Positions 21,656-33,539 of a DNA stretch of 64,000 nt are shown in pieces (the stretch's first letter is position 1; each line of letters opens with the position of its first letter). Source of the stretch: Patagioenas fasciata (lineage: Eukaryota; Chordata; Aves; Columbiformes; Columbidae); the NCBI RefSeq assembly GCF_037038585.1, contig NW_027288732.1, positions 3,100,001-3,164,000 of the forward strand, in the 5' to 3' direction. The position numbers were made by a program, and so were the translations under genes. A model generated the notes under the pieces. It was not told the origin of the DNA. It worked only from the letters and a program-made list of their open reading frames with translations, and searched no databases.

Positions 21656-22140
21656 TGAACCAGGTGAGGTTGCTCAAGGACTTCATCATCCTCAAAGGCA
21701 CTGAAAGTTCACTCCGTTACATCATAGGAGGGGAGAATAAAGATGTTCAACAGTGTTCCCCAAGTGCTGGTCACTGAGAGATGACACCAGTAACTGGCTG
21801 CATGGAGAACTTTGTACCACTGATGATACTTGGGCTTGATGGTTCAGCCAACTTCACACCCAGCATCCACTTCCTGAGCCCCATCAGCACCACTCTGGCC
21901 GGAAGGAGACCATGACTGAGCCTTGCAAACGCCCTGTACACAACATGCCTTTCTTTCCCCTGTCCATTTGGGTTCAGCAGTCCCTTCCTTGTCCTTCACA
22001 TTCCTGGCAATGGCTGCAGAAGGACGTGTCCCATCCCCTTCCCAGGGAGGGAGGTAGGGTGGCCAGCCTGTTATTCTCCCAGTTCCTACTCCTACTCTTC
22101 TTGAAGATGGGTTTGAGGTCTGTGTTTTCTAAGGACCCAA
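21656..22140 (-). mobile_element. CR1 LINE RT fragment, degraded
   Basis: The minus strand near 22085-22135 encodes LKPIFKKSRSRNWENNRL, the CR1 RT segment PIFKKG-NYRPVS. Downstream pieces follow in broken frames. The mirror copy is at about 50330-50880. Confidence 0.6.
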
Positions 22141-22641
22141 GAACCATTCTGGTTTCTATGGCACTTTTGACATAAATATCTGGGTTCTGTCAGGTGTCCA
22201 CTGGTTTCATGGGCTCCTTATGCACTCAGGGATGCTCACAGACAGAGTCTGTCCCTTTTACACACAGAGGCAGGAGTCACAGTGTCCTTCTGGCTTCCTG
22301 TTGCCGCTCCCAAAGGATGGGAGACACCTCACCCCTGTGCTGTGTCACCTGCTCTGGACTCATCTGAGATGTCCCACATCATGAGGAATGGACACGGGGA
22401 CCTCAGTCAAAGGAAGCACAACCCAGTGCTGCATTCAGGTGATTTCCCATAGGTTGTTCCTCCCAATATGAAATGAGCTCAAGACCTCGTGTGTTCCACA
22501 GGCCTTCACAGAATGGAAAGGAGTAGTTGATGGTGTTTGCGCTCACTCACGTTCATGTCACCTCACGTACATGATGTGCATACTCCCATCTCATCTGTCC
22601 AAAGCAAACATGGACTGCTGAAGCACTCATTGAGTGTCTAC
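22141..22641. other. Arm sequence, no gene
   Basis: Aligns inverted with about 49688-50100 at clearly lower identity than the 26-28 kb part of the arm. No gene is seen. Confidence 0.6.
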
Positions 22642-23283
22642 CCATGGAGGGAAGAACAGCCTCTTTCGGTGAGAGCGCAGGGCTGGAAATGGTGGTTGTG
22701 AGTGGCCAGTGCATGGTGATTGACCTGAGGCACCTTCTGAAGGGGTGTCCAGTGCACAGGGCACAGCCCAGCCCCTGCTCTGCTGGTCCTGCAGGTCTCT
22801 GGGAGGAGGCCTGGCTGTGAGAGGACACTGCTGTGTGCCAGCCCTGCACACACACACTGTTCAGCTGTACCCTGGTGTTTCATCTGTGCCCACTTTCTTG
22901 AAAATGTTTTTGAGAAAAACATTGTAAGAAGAACTAAACCTTCAGACCCTGCCCTGAGGAGATCACCTTTCCATCTGGAAAGGCTGTTCTGAGGCCAGCT
23001 CTGTCACAGCAGTGCCCATTGCATGTCCCTGCTTTATTTTCTGGATGGTGACCAAGCTACCAGAGCATTCAGGCCTTGCACCAACACAAGGGATGAGAAG
23101 GAGAGTGTGGGAGTGGAACCAGAACAGCTCTGGAAGAACAAGGGCTGCTGATCCCTGGCAGGGCTGCCATGATGGATTCTGTTCCCCTCCACCAATGCAA
23201 ACAGAAACTCCCTGTGTCTCCAAAAAGGACTTAAAAGAAGATCTCAGGAGAAAAACAAACCTAGACAGAACACTGTAGTTCCC

Positions 23284-23293
23284 TTTATTTATT
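23284..23293 (-). promoter_or_regulatory. Candidate poly(A) signals of OR gene 2
   Basis: Two overlapping AATAAA hexamers on the minus strand lie about 195 bp after the stop codon. They match the positions in the edge OR (239-244) and, more diverged, OR gene 3 (38268-38273). Confidence 0.5.
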
Positions 23294-23485
23294 TTTTAAA
23301 CACAGACACAATGGCTTCTCATTTACATAAAAATTGGTCAGAAAAAAAGGTAGACAGTGAATTAGGAAAGGGATGACAACATTATCACAAAACATGACAA
23401 GAACAACAAGAGAACAAGAATGGCTGAGCCTGCAGTGAGTTAAACTATAACTGCTATGGAGAAAATGAGAGTTTGTTGCTGTTTG

Positions 23486-24412
23486 TTATTGAAAACATCC
23501 AGTTATCAGTTTCCACACGGAACCCTGGAGTTCCTTGTTCCTCATACTGTAGATGAGGGGGTTCACTGCTGGAGGTATCAGCGAGTACAGAACAGACACC
23601 ACCAGGTCCAGGGATGGGGAGGAGATGGAGGGGGGCTTCAGGTAGGCAAACATGCCAGTGCTGGCAAACAGAGAGATGACAGCCAGTTGAGGGAGGCAGG
23701 TGGAAAAGGCTTTGTGCCGTCCCTGCTCAGAAGGGATCCTCAGCACGGCCCTGAAGATCTGCACATAGGACACCACAATGAACACAAAACATCCCACAAA
23801 AAAAGAAGCACTAAACATGAGAAGCCAAATTTCCCTGAGGTAGGAGTGTGAGCAGGAGAGCTTGAGGATCTGGGGGATTTCACAGAAGAACTGGTCCAGG
23901 GCATTGCCCTTGCACAGTGGCAGTGAAAATGTATTGGCCGTGTGCAGCAGAGCATTGAGAAACCCAGTGGCCCAGGCAGCTGCTGCCATGTGGACACAAG
24001 CTCTGCTGCCCAGGAGGGTCCCGTAGTGCAGGGGTTTGCAGATGGCAACATAGCGGTCATAGGACATGATGGTGAGCATAGAGTACTCTGCTATTATCAG
24101 GAACACAAATGAAAAGAGCTGTGCAGCACATCCTAAAAAGGAGATGGTCCTGGTTTCCCAGAGGGAATTGGCCATGGATTTGGGGACAGTGGTGGAGATG
24201 CAGCCCAGGTCAAGGAGGGAGAGGTTGAGCAGGAAGAAGTACATGGGGGTGTGGAGGTGCTGGTCCCAGGCTATGGTGGTGATGATGAGGCCGTTGCCCA
24301 GGAGGGCAGCCAGGAAGATGCCCAGGAAGAGCCAGAAGTGCAAGAGCTGCAGCTCCCGTGTGTCTGTGTAAGCCAGGAGGAGGAACTGGGTGATGGAGCT
24401 GCTGTTGGACAT
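23486..24412 (-). CDS. Olfactory receptor, family-14-like (OR gene 2)
   Basis: Predicted 308-residue odorant receptor. It has NSS at 3-5, GN at 39-40, LHTPMYFFL at 53-61, C95 and C177, MSYDRYVAIC at 116-125, SY at 215-216, KAFSTC at 234-239 and NPLIY at 284-288. The frame is open 45 codons further upstream to 24547. That extra part lies beyond a splice acceptor at 24436-24437 and is not conserved, so the start at 24412 is chosen; it matches both other ORs. Length is normal for the family. Residues 117-130 and 137-152 (apart from position 151 onward) are nearly identical to the other two ORs, while TM3 and TM5 vary. It sits in the left arm of the inverted duplication, and the right arm lacks it. 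The frame is complete with no lesion seen. Confidence 0.95.
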   Translation of the reverse strand: MSNSSSITQFLLLAYTDTRELQLLHFWLFLGIFLAALLGNGLIITTIAWDQHLHTPMYFFLLNLSLLDLGCISTTVPKSMANSLWETRTISFLGCAAQLFSFVFLIIAEYSMLTIMSYDRYVAICKPLHYGTLLGSRACVHMAAAAWATGFLNALLHTANTFSLPLCKGNALDQFFCEIPQILKLSCSHSYLREIWLLMFSASFFVGCFVFIVVSYVQIFRAVLRIPSEQGRHKAFSTCLPQLAVISLFASTGMFAYLKPPSISSPSLDLVVSVLYSLIPPAVNPLIYSMRNKELQGSVWKLITGCFQ

Positions 24413-24435
24413 TTGCTGTCTATGGGCATGAGGAC

Positions 24436-24437
24436 CT
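24436..24437 (-). promoter_or_regulatory. Splice acceptor of the coding exon, OR gene 2
   Basis: On the minus strand TTTTGCTCCTTGCACAG precedes GTCCTCATG, with the AG at 24437-24436, 23 bp before the ATG. It explains why the upstream in-frame methionine is not the start. Confidence 0.6.
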
Positions 24438-24944
24438 GTGCAAGGAGCAAAAGACAGTGACAAGTTAGGGGAGACTTCTCTGAAGAAAATAAACAGGCTG
24501 TTTCTCATGGAAAAACCCCTCCCTGATGGAGGGATGTTTCTGCTCATTCTCTCTTTTTACCAAGTGAGAAAAACAGTTCATCACAGTTTAAAATGCAGCT
24601 TGGACATCTCATTTCCATGAACACAGCTCTGGGGCAAAACCGCCTGAGTTGGTGTCAGAACTAAAACTGACCCACTCTCCCACCCCAACCACAGAGAGCA
24701 AGAGCACCAGGGACAGGTGTAGAAACAGGGAAGGACACTGCAGTGCTACGAAAAAATAAAGCAAGGACACAAAGGCAGACGGGCATGCTGTGGAACCTTC
24801 TCCTTACCCGGCTGTGCCGCTCCCACTCACTTAATGACACTGTAGAGCAAGTACTTTTAGCACCTTTTTGTGTTCCACGTTCCAGGAACGCTTCACCTGG
24901 AGGTCCAGCTGCTGAGGTGGAGACTCGTGACCTGGACCCCATGG

Positions 24945-26030
24945 CTTTGGGGCAGAGGCTCTGCTGGGGAGGAGAGGAGACCAGGGGTTTCACTGGGAAA
25001 TGTGTCTGCACTGCAGGGGATGGCAGGGGGGTCTTGAATCCCCTCCCAGGCGTTTCTGGTCTATCACCCTCTCCCTCTCCATGTCTGTGCTCCTGCAGCT
25101 GTGTCTCTGTCCCAGGGTCTCCTCCCTGTCAGTGTCACAGACCCCATCCCACCCGCTGTGTGCTCAGCTCTGTCCTGCTCACACCTCCTGGCACTGCCCA
25201 GGGGCAGCTCTGTGTGTGCAGGGGCTCAGGAGCAGCTCAGACAAGTCCTAATGAGAACTGGGGTCTCAGTGTCTTCTCCAAAGAGCGAAATAAATCCCCA
25301 TCTCCTACTGCACACCCAGACAACCAAGAGTGGAAAACTGAAAGCACAGACTCCTTCCCTTGCAGCTGTTGCTGTCTTGATATTGTGGTTCAGAAGGACT
25401 CTCTGTAGTGTCTGTGGGGTGATCTGGAGCTCTGAGCAGCCCTGACCCACACAGCACCCTCTCCACAGCAGAAGCACCTTTCCTGCCCTTATGGGCGAAT
25501 GCTCATTTCCCCAGCAGCTTCTGCCAGGGGATCTCCCTGGGCAGGCTGAGCGCTGACCCTGGCAGGCGGCAGAGTCCCTGTCCCAGCACAGCCCTGGGGT
25601 GCAGGGATCCTGCTCTGCAGGACAGCCCTGGGCACCCCTGGGTGCTCACCCAGCTTCACAGCTGTTCAACATTGCCTGACAAGAGCCCCCTCCTTACAGA
25701 TCCCACCAGCTGTGCCTGACTAACTTTAGGAGATGGCTCCAGGAGCTACTGCTGCATTGCCCTGTACCCAGAGACTTACCATGGCAAGGGCTGCAAAGGT
25801 TTCTCCTCCAGTGAGCTCTCAGTCATCCTCCCAGTCCTGACCACCTTTAATCTCTCTCTGCCTTGCTCGTCTCCCTGAGATCCCCAGGCAGAGCCCTCAG
25901 CCCTGCTGCGCTGTGCAGAGGAGCTGCTCCTGGGCAGAGCTATCTCTGCAGTGCTGCCGCTTGCCAGGAGCTCCCTCTGTCCCAGGAGCCCAGCCCAGCT
26001 CAGCAGCACAGGAGCAGCCCAAGGCCCTTT
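24945..26030. repeat. OR 5' flank copy, left arm
   Basis: Related to 6990-8300 and 40090-41400 (same orientation) and to 48600-49681 (inverted). Landmarks are GGCAGGCTGAGCGCTGACCC at about 25540 and CTGCTGCGCTGTGCAGAGGA at about 25903. No conserved protein frame is seen across the copies. Confidence 0.65.
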
Positions 26031-26860
26031 AATGACCCCTCTGGTGGGTTTGGTGCTGAGTGGACCTCAGACCCTGAGGGGAAGGTGAAGAAACTTCTCA
26101 AGAAGTCAAAATCAGATTCAAACTCCAAAGTTTTTTGTACTGTTAATGGGTCCCACTGAGGGAACCTATTGAGAAACAATACCAGGTTTGGATACAGAAG
26201 AAAACTGGAGGTCAGGAAAAGCAAAGTAAAGATGTCTCTGATGATCAGTAAACCTGGATGTGTTTCATTAACCAAAAGGCCAAACCCTGACCCCCAGCCC
26301 TGGGAATCAGATCGTGTCCCTCCCACGTTGCCCAGGGCCCTTCCTGGACAGTGTGATGTGGGGCTGTGCAAGGCCAAGGGCAGGACTATGGTCCAACACC
26401 TCCCAGGTTCCTGACTGGGGACAAGGAGGCCATGAGGCCCCTGTGCTGGAAGGACAAGGTGTCTCCTCACAGGCATCAGAGGTGCAGACAACAGCCATAG
26501 CCAAGTGGAGAAGGAGCTCATGTCTGGTGGGGGCTTTCAGCCTCTTTACGTCCCTTGATCATCTCCACCACAGCCTGTCCTGTGCTGTGGCATCCCCTGC
26601 ACCTCTTTCCCTGCAGGCTGCAGACATCCCCCCTGCTGCCCCACCTTGCTCTTGTCTGAGCATCTTCCTTCCTTTGCTGAGATCTCTGCATCCTCCCCAG
26701 CTTTTCCTTTGAGCACAAAGCCTTGGGCTGATGCAGACTCCCTCTGCTGACCTGCTCCACCACAGCACTGCCCTTCCAGTCACATTCCTTTCTGCTCATG
26801 TCCAGCCTGGACCTCCCCAGCTGCACTTTGGGCCATTATTTCTTTCTCATGCTCTTTCCC
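26031..26860 (+). repeat. Repeat family B, copy 4, with adjoining segment
   Basis: Family B from about 26262, with the TGAGTCCATGAACCTCAGA-related segment at 26040-26150. The mirror is 47780-48600. Copies 4 and 6 are much closer to each other than to other copies. Confidence 0.6.
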
Positions 26861-27340
26861 ACTAGGCAGAAAACCTCCACCACCTCTGAAACCACCCTTC
26901 AAGCACTCTCAGGCTTCTCCTGCACTGCTGCAGCCTCCCCAGTGCTGCTTGGCCAAAGCAGCCCAGGTCCCTCAGCATCCCACACCATGTGCACAAGGTG
27001 CTGAACCTGCCTTGGCAGAGCCCTGCACTCTCCAGTTCCTCCCTGCTTCTCCAAACTGGGAAGCCGCACACTGGCACAGCCCCGTGTGTGTGGGGTCACA
27101 CCAGCGCTGAACCGAATGGGATGAGAACTCCAGGTGTCTGGGTCCCCACGCTCCTCCTCATGCAGCCCCGTGTGCAGCTGCCTTGTTCATGGTGAGCGTG
27201 CACCACGGGCTGGTGTGGGGACCTTGGAGTGCCCAGGCCCTTCTCCTCAGGGTCACTGCCCAGCGTGTCAGGTCCTGCTCTGTCCTGATGGATGGGGTTA
27301 TTGTCCCACCCTGATACAGCACTGGTCACTTCTCTTTGTA
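26861..27340 (-). mobile_element. CR1 LINE 3'-region fragment
   Basis: The reverse strand has the CR1 order: gag-like CATGAGGAGGAGCGTGGGGA, then TGTGACCCCACACACACGGG, then a GGTTCAGCACCTTGTGCACA segment. Its mirror is 47280-47800. It is diverged and lacks a tail. Confidence 0.55.
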
Positions 27341-28559
27341 CAGCTTCAGAGCTTTCTGCTGGCCGAATACCAGATATTCACAAGAGCTGGACTCTCCCTG
27401 GACTGAAGCTCCATTTGCTCAGCTGTTAATGTTTTCATGCAGATGGTTTATCCTGATAGGGGTTTCTCTCCCAAGATAACAGGATAAGGAGTTACAGGAC
27501 ACTACAAATTCCATCTCCTGGAGAAACTGTGGGGTCTTGGGGGTCTGCTACTCATAATGTCAGAGGTTTGGACTCACAGGCGTAGATTCCCTTCTTGTGA
27601 GAGAACAGCAGGAATGCATGAAATTCAGCCTGGGGACAGACAATGTCAGCTGAAGGTTGAGGAGTCAGCAAGAGAGGGCAGAACATCATGGGCATTGTGG
27701 TCACTGGACGTCAGCTACTGACTCAGTGATGAGGAAGAGGAATTAGATGAGGCCTCCTTCAGACAAATGAAAGAAGCCTCATGTTTTCAGGGCCGTGTCC
27801 TCATGGCAGACCTGAGATATCCCAAAATCTGCAAGGTACGAGCCATCCAGGAGGGGTTGGAGCTCATTGACAACATCTTCCTGACACAGGTGACTGAGGG
27901 GTCAGTGAGGTGAGGTGCCCTGTGGGACTTCACACTTACAAACCACAAAGCGTTGGTCAGGATGGAACAGTCAGGGATGGGAAAGTGGAGCTGAGGCTCC
28001 TGGGAGATGATAACCAGGCCAAGAGCAGGATTTCAGGAGAGCAAGCTTTGGCCTGCTGAGGGACCTGCTTGGGTCCTATGGGATATGACCTTGGTGTCTG
28101 CAGTGCTTTTCTCTCACATCTCCTCCCTCCTCTCTCCCACCTGCTGTTGTGCAGTGTTTTTTACCCTTTCTCAAATACAATATCCCAGAGGTGCTGCAAG
28201 CATCACTGAGTGGCTCAGATTTGGCAGAAGTGGGTCCATCTTGGAGCCAGCTGAAACTGGCTCTGTCTGATGTCAGTTGAACACCTGTTGTCTTCTCAGA
28301 GCGGTGACAACTGTAGCACAGACACACTCACCCCCAGTTCCAAGACTTCACCATGTAAATCCAGTTAGATGTTACAAACTACTCTATCATGGAGAAGAAA
28401 TGGAAAAGATCTTCTGTCAGCAACCTTAGGATGTCTCCAGTCAATGAGCAGGTTCCTATGGGGAACTGTAATCGCCCTGACATTACCTGGCCAGGCAAAG
28501 CTGCAGGTGCCAGCAGTGCAAAGGATCTTGGGCCAACTTCTTAACATATCTGCCTGGTG
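27341..28559. other. High-identity arm sequence, no gene recognised
   Basis: Nearly the same sequence lies inverted at about 46200-47280. No protein domain is recognised. Open frames are shared between arms, but that follows from DNA identity. Confidence 0.5.
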
Positions 28560-28740
28560 GGCCAATGAGGGTGATGCTCAACTGGATCTGGTACTGATGA
28601 AGAAGGAAGAGCTGGTGAGGGATGTGAACATGAGTGTCCACCTTGGCTGTCGCGAGCAGGAAACAGTGGGGTCCCAGACCCCGGAGGGGAGGGAGGAAGG
28701 CCAGCAGCAGAGCACAGCCTGGTGGGCTCCAGAGGAGAAG
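28560..28740 (+). mobile_element. CR1 LINE endonuclease fragment
   Basis: Encodes AQLDLVLMKKEELVRDVNMS and then HLGCREQET, resembling the end of the CR1 ORF2 apurinic endonuclease domain. The mirror is at about 45860-46010. Confidence 0.6.
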
Positions 28741-31207
28741 ACTTTGACATACTGGGGGATGGTGGGCAAAGTAGGAAGTAGGTCTGGAAGTAGAAAGTAG
28801 GTCTGAAGGGTGAAGGAGCTCAGGAAATCTGATCAGCCTTACAGGGCAGCCTGCTCCAAGCAAAGAATTTTCTCTCCAAGCACCCATGAACAGAAGCATT
28901 TATCTCATTGAGGGTGCTTGTCTGAACTGATGGAGCTCCAGGGCAAAAAGGCAGCACACAGGAGGTAGAAGCAGGGGAAGCTGCAGAAGAAGACATTTAT
29001 AACATGGATGTAGGGGTGATGGCAAAGATGGCCTGGGCTTGATCCTTGAATGGGAGTCTGAGGGCAGCAAGATGAGCTGACATTGCTTCATTTGCAGTAA
29101 AAGAACAGACACCCTGTCTAGATCATGGGTCTGCTGCTGAACTTCGTAAGAGTAGATTCAGACAGGACTGAGGTTCTTCATGGCTTCTTTGCCCCCATCT
29201 TTCCCAGCAAGGTTTCCTGGGACTTTAATCCTAAAGGAGAACACCCAGCAGTGGATGGGGCTCAAGTCAGGGGTGACCTGAGCAAACTCAGATACCATTA
29301 CAGAAAAGGAGATGGGTCACTTGACCAGGTCCTTGAACACAAGTGTCACTGTGCTCTGTTGCCTGAGATTCCCAGGAACACCTCTTGGTCCAGAGGAGTG
29401 TGACTCCTCTTGAGGTGTCCTGGCCTGTCTCCTCATTCACATGGTGATTTAGGCACCCACTTTTCCATTATATTCAGTCTTTATCAGGAGACTCTCCAGA
29501 ACTATATGAAAACGAAACTGCTGAGATGAACAGCTCTGGAAAGGAAGGGAAGGGTGAGCAGGGAAGGAAACAGAAGAAATACTGATTTCTTGCTCTTTAT
29601 TATGGAAATACTTTCTGTTTGGCTATTCCTGAAATCTCTCTAATCATCCACACCAGACTTGAAACTTTTAGGAAAATGCTGCACAGAGCCTTAGATTGTA
29701 AGAGCATTTTCGATGTTCATGAGCCCTCTGCTGCCATGATCCTGAACTGCAGCTACTGAAACCATGAACAAACCTCTGATGAAGTGAAAGGTAGAAGCAA
29801 ACCCCAAGTTTCTGAGGGTGTTTAGGACCCCATGAAGGGCCATCGCTGACACAGCTGTGAAGGAAACAACCAGTGCAGGTCCCTGTCCCTGGAGGCTGGT
29901 CAAGGAAAGACTTGGAGACACTGGTTATTGGTGGGGAGGGCCATGTGGAGGTGGCTCTGATGCCATGTGAGCCCTTGATGCTTGTTCATCTCCAGAATGG
30001 CTGAGATCTGACCCCTGGGACCTGGTAGATCTTTCTCGAATATTTATCAAGGTTTTTCCTGTGGTCAGTGTGTTTTGTATTTTGGGAGTTGGTTTTATGT
30101 GAACTGCTGTTGCTTTAACAGCAAGGCTCTGGTTTTCTGTGGAGCTGCAAATGCCTGTGAGTTCCTCATAACTCATCCACCTTCTTTCATACACCTGGCA
30201 ATGGTCACCAATCACCTCAATGTCCCAGTCCCAAACTTGCTTGAATCCTCTATTTGGATCCATACCCATCACTCCAGGAGGTTCATGCATCGTCCAGGCT
30301 CATGGATGATTCCTGAGGACCATCCAAGTGTGGGCACTGTAAGAGAGGAGCAGAGCAGGGTCAGCTCATGGACCATGACTGAGCACAAACACCCCAGCAG
30401 CAGCCATTCCCCATCTTCCAGGCACAGTCATGCTCCCAGGATGGAAATGTCACTGCCATATATGAGTAGCCCAAGAGAGGCCTTTCTTCCTTCCATATTC
30501 CCAGGAAATTCTTCCTCCTGTTCCTCCTCCACCTGCAGACATCAACTGCTTTCCATTTCTGGGCTCAGACATGGCTGTAAGGATTCACTGAAGCCATCAG
30601 CCATCTCACTGCTTCTCCCTGACATGCCCTCACCCTCTCCCACACCTACAATGGCCAATCATGGCTGCTCAGGGCCTCCCGCTCTTCAGAAGAGGCCTTG
30701 AGCTTCTTGGTTCGTCATGGTGATAATAATAAACTTCTTTGCTCTCTCCAGAGTTCATGGTGAGCTTTCTTGTCCATAACAGCCCCCTATGGCCTTGTCT
30801 TACTTAATGGTTGTGTTTTTATGATCATTTGTGCAGAAAGGGCAGTCACAGGACAGCACCCATTATGTCAAAACTGATGCCGAGTGAAATGCCGTAAAGA
30901 CCTGGTGAGTTACCCCTGTGTCTAGATAAGTTATGCAAACATTTGAAGGACTTCTCATGCCTTTTAACCTGATTATCCTCAGAAGGCCACCAGCTTTGCA
31001 TCTCAGGAAATGGGATGCCAGAGTTCAAGGGCAGGATGGTTTGGGCTCTGTGCTGGGATCTGGAAACTGAAACGTGCTCCCATCTCCCAGCCCCCTGCCC
31101 TCCTCAGTGAGGGTGTGAGACATTCTGCCACCGAGGGCTGAACTCACAGTCATGACCAGTATCTTATGTCCAACTGCAGCCAATGGTGTCCTGCCAGCTC
31201 AGTATTT
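28741..31207. other. Arm sequence, no gene recognised
   Basis: Aligns inverted with about 43690-45850. The stretch 29691-29921 (minus) and its mirror 44700-44890 keep similar frames (NTLRNLGF, VQD-GSRGL). This is weak evidence of former coding, because both diverge and carry stops. Confidence 0.4.
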
Positions 31208-31363
31208 GGGGTTCCATCCCTGGAGGTATTTAAACGATGTGGAGATGTGGCACTTAGGGATCTGGTATAGTGGTGGAGCTGACAGTGTTTGATTTACAGT
31301 TGGACTCCATGTTCTCAAGGGTCTCTTCTAGCCTAAATGATTCCATTATGCTATGATTCTATG
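31208..31363 (+). mobile_element. CR1 LINE 3' end with tail
   Basis: A short CR1 3' UTR ends in ATTATGCTATGATTCTATGA at about 31344-31363. It lies within the approximately 1 kb that the right arm lacks, so it may be an insertion after duplication. Confidence 0.75.
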
Positions 31364-32612
31364 ATTTGGTTTGAAACCATTTCAATTCCATCACCTCCAG
31401 CTTCCCTCAGAGGCTTCTGTTGTGTGGCACAGCTGTCCTGACTCTCCAGGCAGGTTGGGCACTGCTTGGTGCCTGCATTGGGAGTTTTCCCCTTCCTGGG
31501 GTAAAGGGCTGTTGAGGAGAGACAGTTGTAGAGATTTGGGTCACAGGGGTTTGAAGCAATCCCTTCAAAATCTGAGCAGGCTGAGCTTTGGAGCCGAGGG
31601 ACAACAGAGATGCTCTGAAAGATGGTTTTGAACAGTGGTGCTATCACTAAAAACAGTAACAGGGAACTCCTTATTCTCACTGATGATGGTTATGAAGTAA
31701 AGCTCTTTAATTGCATTCCTAACAGTCATTCTTACTTTTCAAAACATCTACTATGCCTCAGTAGTTGTGTCCTGAAATAAGTTCTTGGAGCAATGCTTTT
31801 CGTCTCACCTTTATTTTAATCATCTAAAGATTACACCTGTTGGAAAGAATTACCCCAAAATCATGCTTCTTTCATAACTTTCCTCCTTTTTTATTTTCCC
31901 TGGTGTGATGTGGAGGTGGCATATGAGAACAGTTTCTTTTTGAGGCAAAGAAGGCCAAGGAACAGATCCCAGGTCAGTGCAAAGGCACAAAGGAAGCCAG
32001 AATGTTTATGTGATGTACACTTACACAACACTTTTACATGCGTATCCAGTCTCTCAAGTCCCAACTGTGCAGCAGAGTCTGGAGTTCCGAACTCCCTTCA
32101 CCTGCCCAGTGTGACACGTGTAAAATGGAACTACCCCAGTCAAATGGCTTTTTTGGTTCTCTTCACACCCTGAAGCACCCCATGGGTCAGGAGACAAGCC
32201 AGGATACCCAATGGGGACTCACATGCTCTGCTCTTCGAGTTCAGATGTTCACTGCAGTCTCAGCAGACACCTCACGCTGATATCTGGGTTCAAGGAGCTG
32301 GTCAAGTTCCTTGTCTCCATTTCTGCAGTGGTGGCTTTGCTGCCTGGCTGACTCTGCACATGGATGCTGACACCTCTTGAACAACCTGCTCTGAGAGGAT
32401 TAACAAAATGGGCAGTGTTTTCTGGAAGAGCATTAGTATAGCAAAAAAGAACAAGTTGGGTTGGGTCAAACGAAAAGGAATGTGGTCAGGACTGTTCAGG
32501 GGTACTTGTAAAGCAGCCCTGCACTTCATGTGAATTGTTCCTGTGGTCAGAGAGAATCTCTAAACTGAAAACATGAAGGGGAAGGAAGGGCAGTGTCATT
32601 CAGGTTCAAAGG
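31364..32612. other. Inner end of left arm, no gene recognised
   Basis: From about 32050 the sequence mirrors about 42950-43520, for example GTCAGCATCCATGTGCAGAG-type text. Before that it has no mirror. No gene is seen. Confidence 0.45.
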
Positions 32613-33539
32613 GAGCTCATGACCACATAGAAAGACATATAACACAGGTGTGTTAAGATGAATGTCAATATGACCATCTAAAAAGAGAACAGTTCAATTA
32701 ACCTTTTTCTCCTTCTTCCCTCCGTCAGGCAAGAGTGGCCAACAGCTTCCAGCAGGACTCACTCTGTGCCAAGGGTAAAAAGTGGCACTGACAGTCCATG
32801 GCAGTGGATTGTTTGGTGCCTTTGACTCCACGAAAGAAAAAGGATTATCTTTTTAATGCTGGATGCTTTGGCAGGACAGAAATCTAGAGAACATTTTTAA
32901 AAACTGAAGGGAAAAAGAAATCAAATGAAAGATGTAGAGTGAAGGAACTGTCTTGTTGCAACTTTAAGCATCACATATTGTTGGTGTTTTATTTCTCCTT
33001 TCTTTGTTTTGAATATTTTAAATACCAGTGTTTTCCCATGAGATCAAAATGAGACTATTCAGCATGTGCATTAAGAGCAACAGGAGAACTACTGATCTTC
33101 CACTAGATTTGCCTTCTCAGCACTCTCTCTATCAGGCTGCGCATCTGATCTCCCTCATCTTCCAGGTATTTCCTCCTGCCCTAACTAAACCGACCATGTC
33201 TGAAGTCCCATTTCCAGCAGCTGATCTGCACACAAGCACTTGCGATTGCTCTCTGGGGTTCCCTTCCTCTCACTGTTTGATCACTCAGACACTTTTCCAC
33301 AATCCAGTTGCTGCTTTCAGTTTCAAGGAGTTATAAGTTTTCTTGTCTTTCAGTACTCTGTCTAATTCTGTCTTTAGCCAACTCTTTTATTGTGTTTATT
33401 TTATAATTACCTTCCTATCTACAACATTTCTTGCACGGTTCTGCCTTGGAGAAGGTGAACCTCAGTGGTGGCAGTTTGTCCATGGTGTACAGTTGAGGAT
33501 GTGTTTTAATCATGACTCTCATCAGTGTTATTTTGTTAG
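32613..33539. other. Spacer of the inverted duplication, no gene recognised
   Basis: No supported coding frame or known repeat is seen. Confidence 0.45.

Larger units (their letters stand above)
22642..24944. repeat. OR gene 2 segment present only in the left arm
   Basis: The segment is bounded by CCATGG at 22642-22647 and CCATGG at 24939-24944. The right arm has a single CCATGG (49682-49687) joining the sequences that flank this segment. It contains OR gene 2, its 3' flank (22648-23480, inverted relative to 48-895) and its proximal 5' flank. Confidence 0.75.
19050..32612. repeat. Left arm of a large inverted duplication
   Basis: Reading the reverse complement of this arm reproduces 42945-53671 in order. 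Anchor pairs are 19271-19522 with about 53220-53450; 19885-20830 with about 52000-52820; 22180-22642 with 49687-50100; 24944-26850 with 47780-49682; 27134-27406 with 47203-47475; 28007-28270 with 46336-46599; 29691-29921 with about 44700-44890; and 32070-32600 with about 42950-43520. This arm holds OR gene 2 and about 1 kb between 30.9 and 32.05 kb that the right arm lacks. Confidence 0.85.

Noticed and set aside
24413..24547. 45-residue N-terminal extension of OR gene 2
   Set aside because: It lies upstream of a conserved splice acceptor and is absent from the other ORs, so it is intronic.
24743..25408. 221-codon + strand frame
   Set aside because: It lies in the OR 5' flank block, and the frame is not kept in the copies at 7000, 40100 or 49300. 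No domain is seen.
30075..30701. 208-codon + strand frame
   Set aside because: The mirrored arm does not keep the frame, and there is no domain, start context or splice support.
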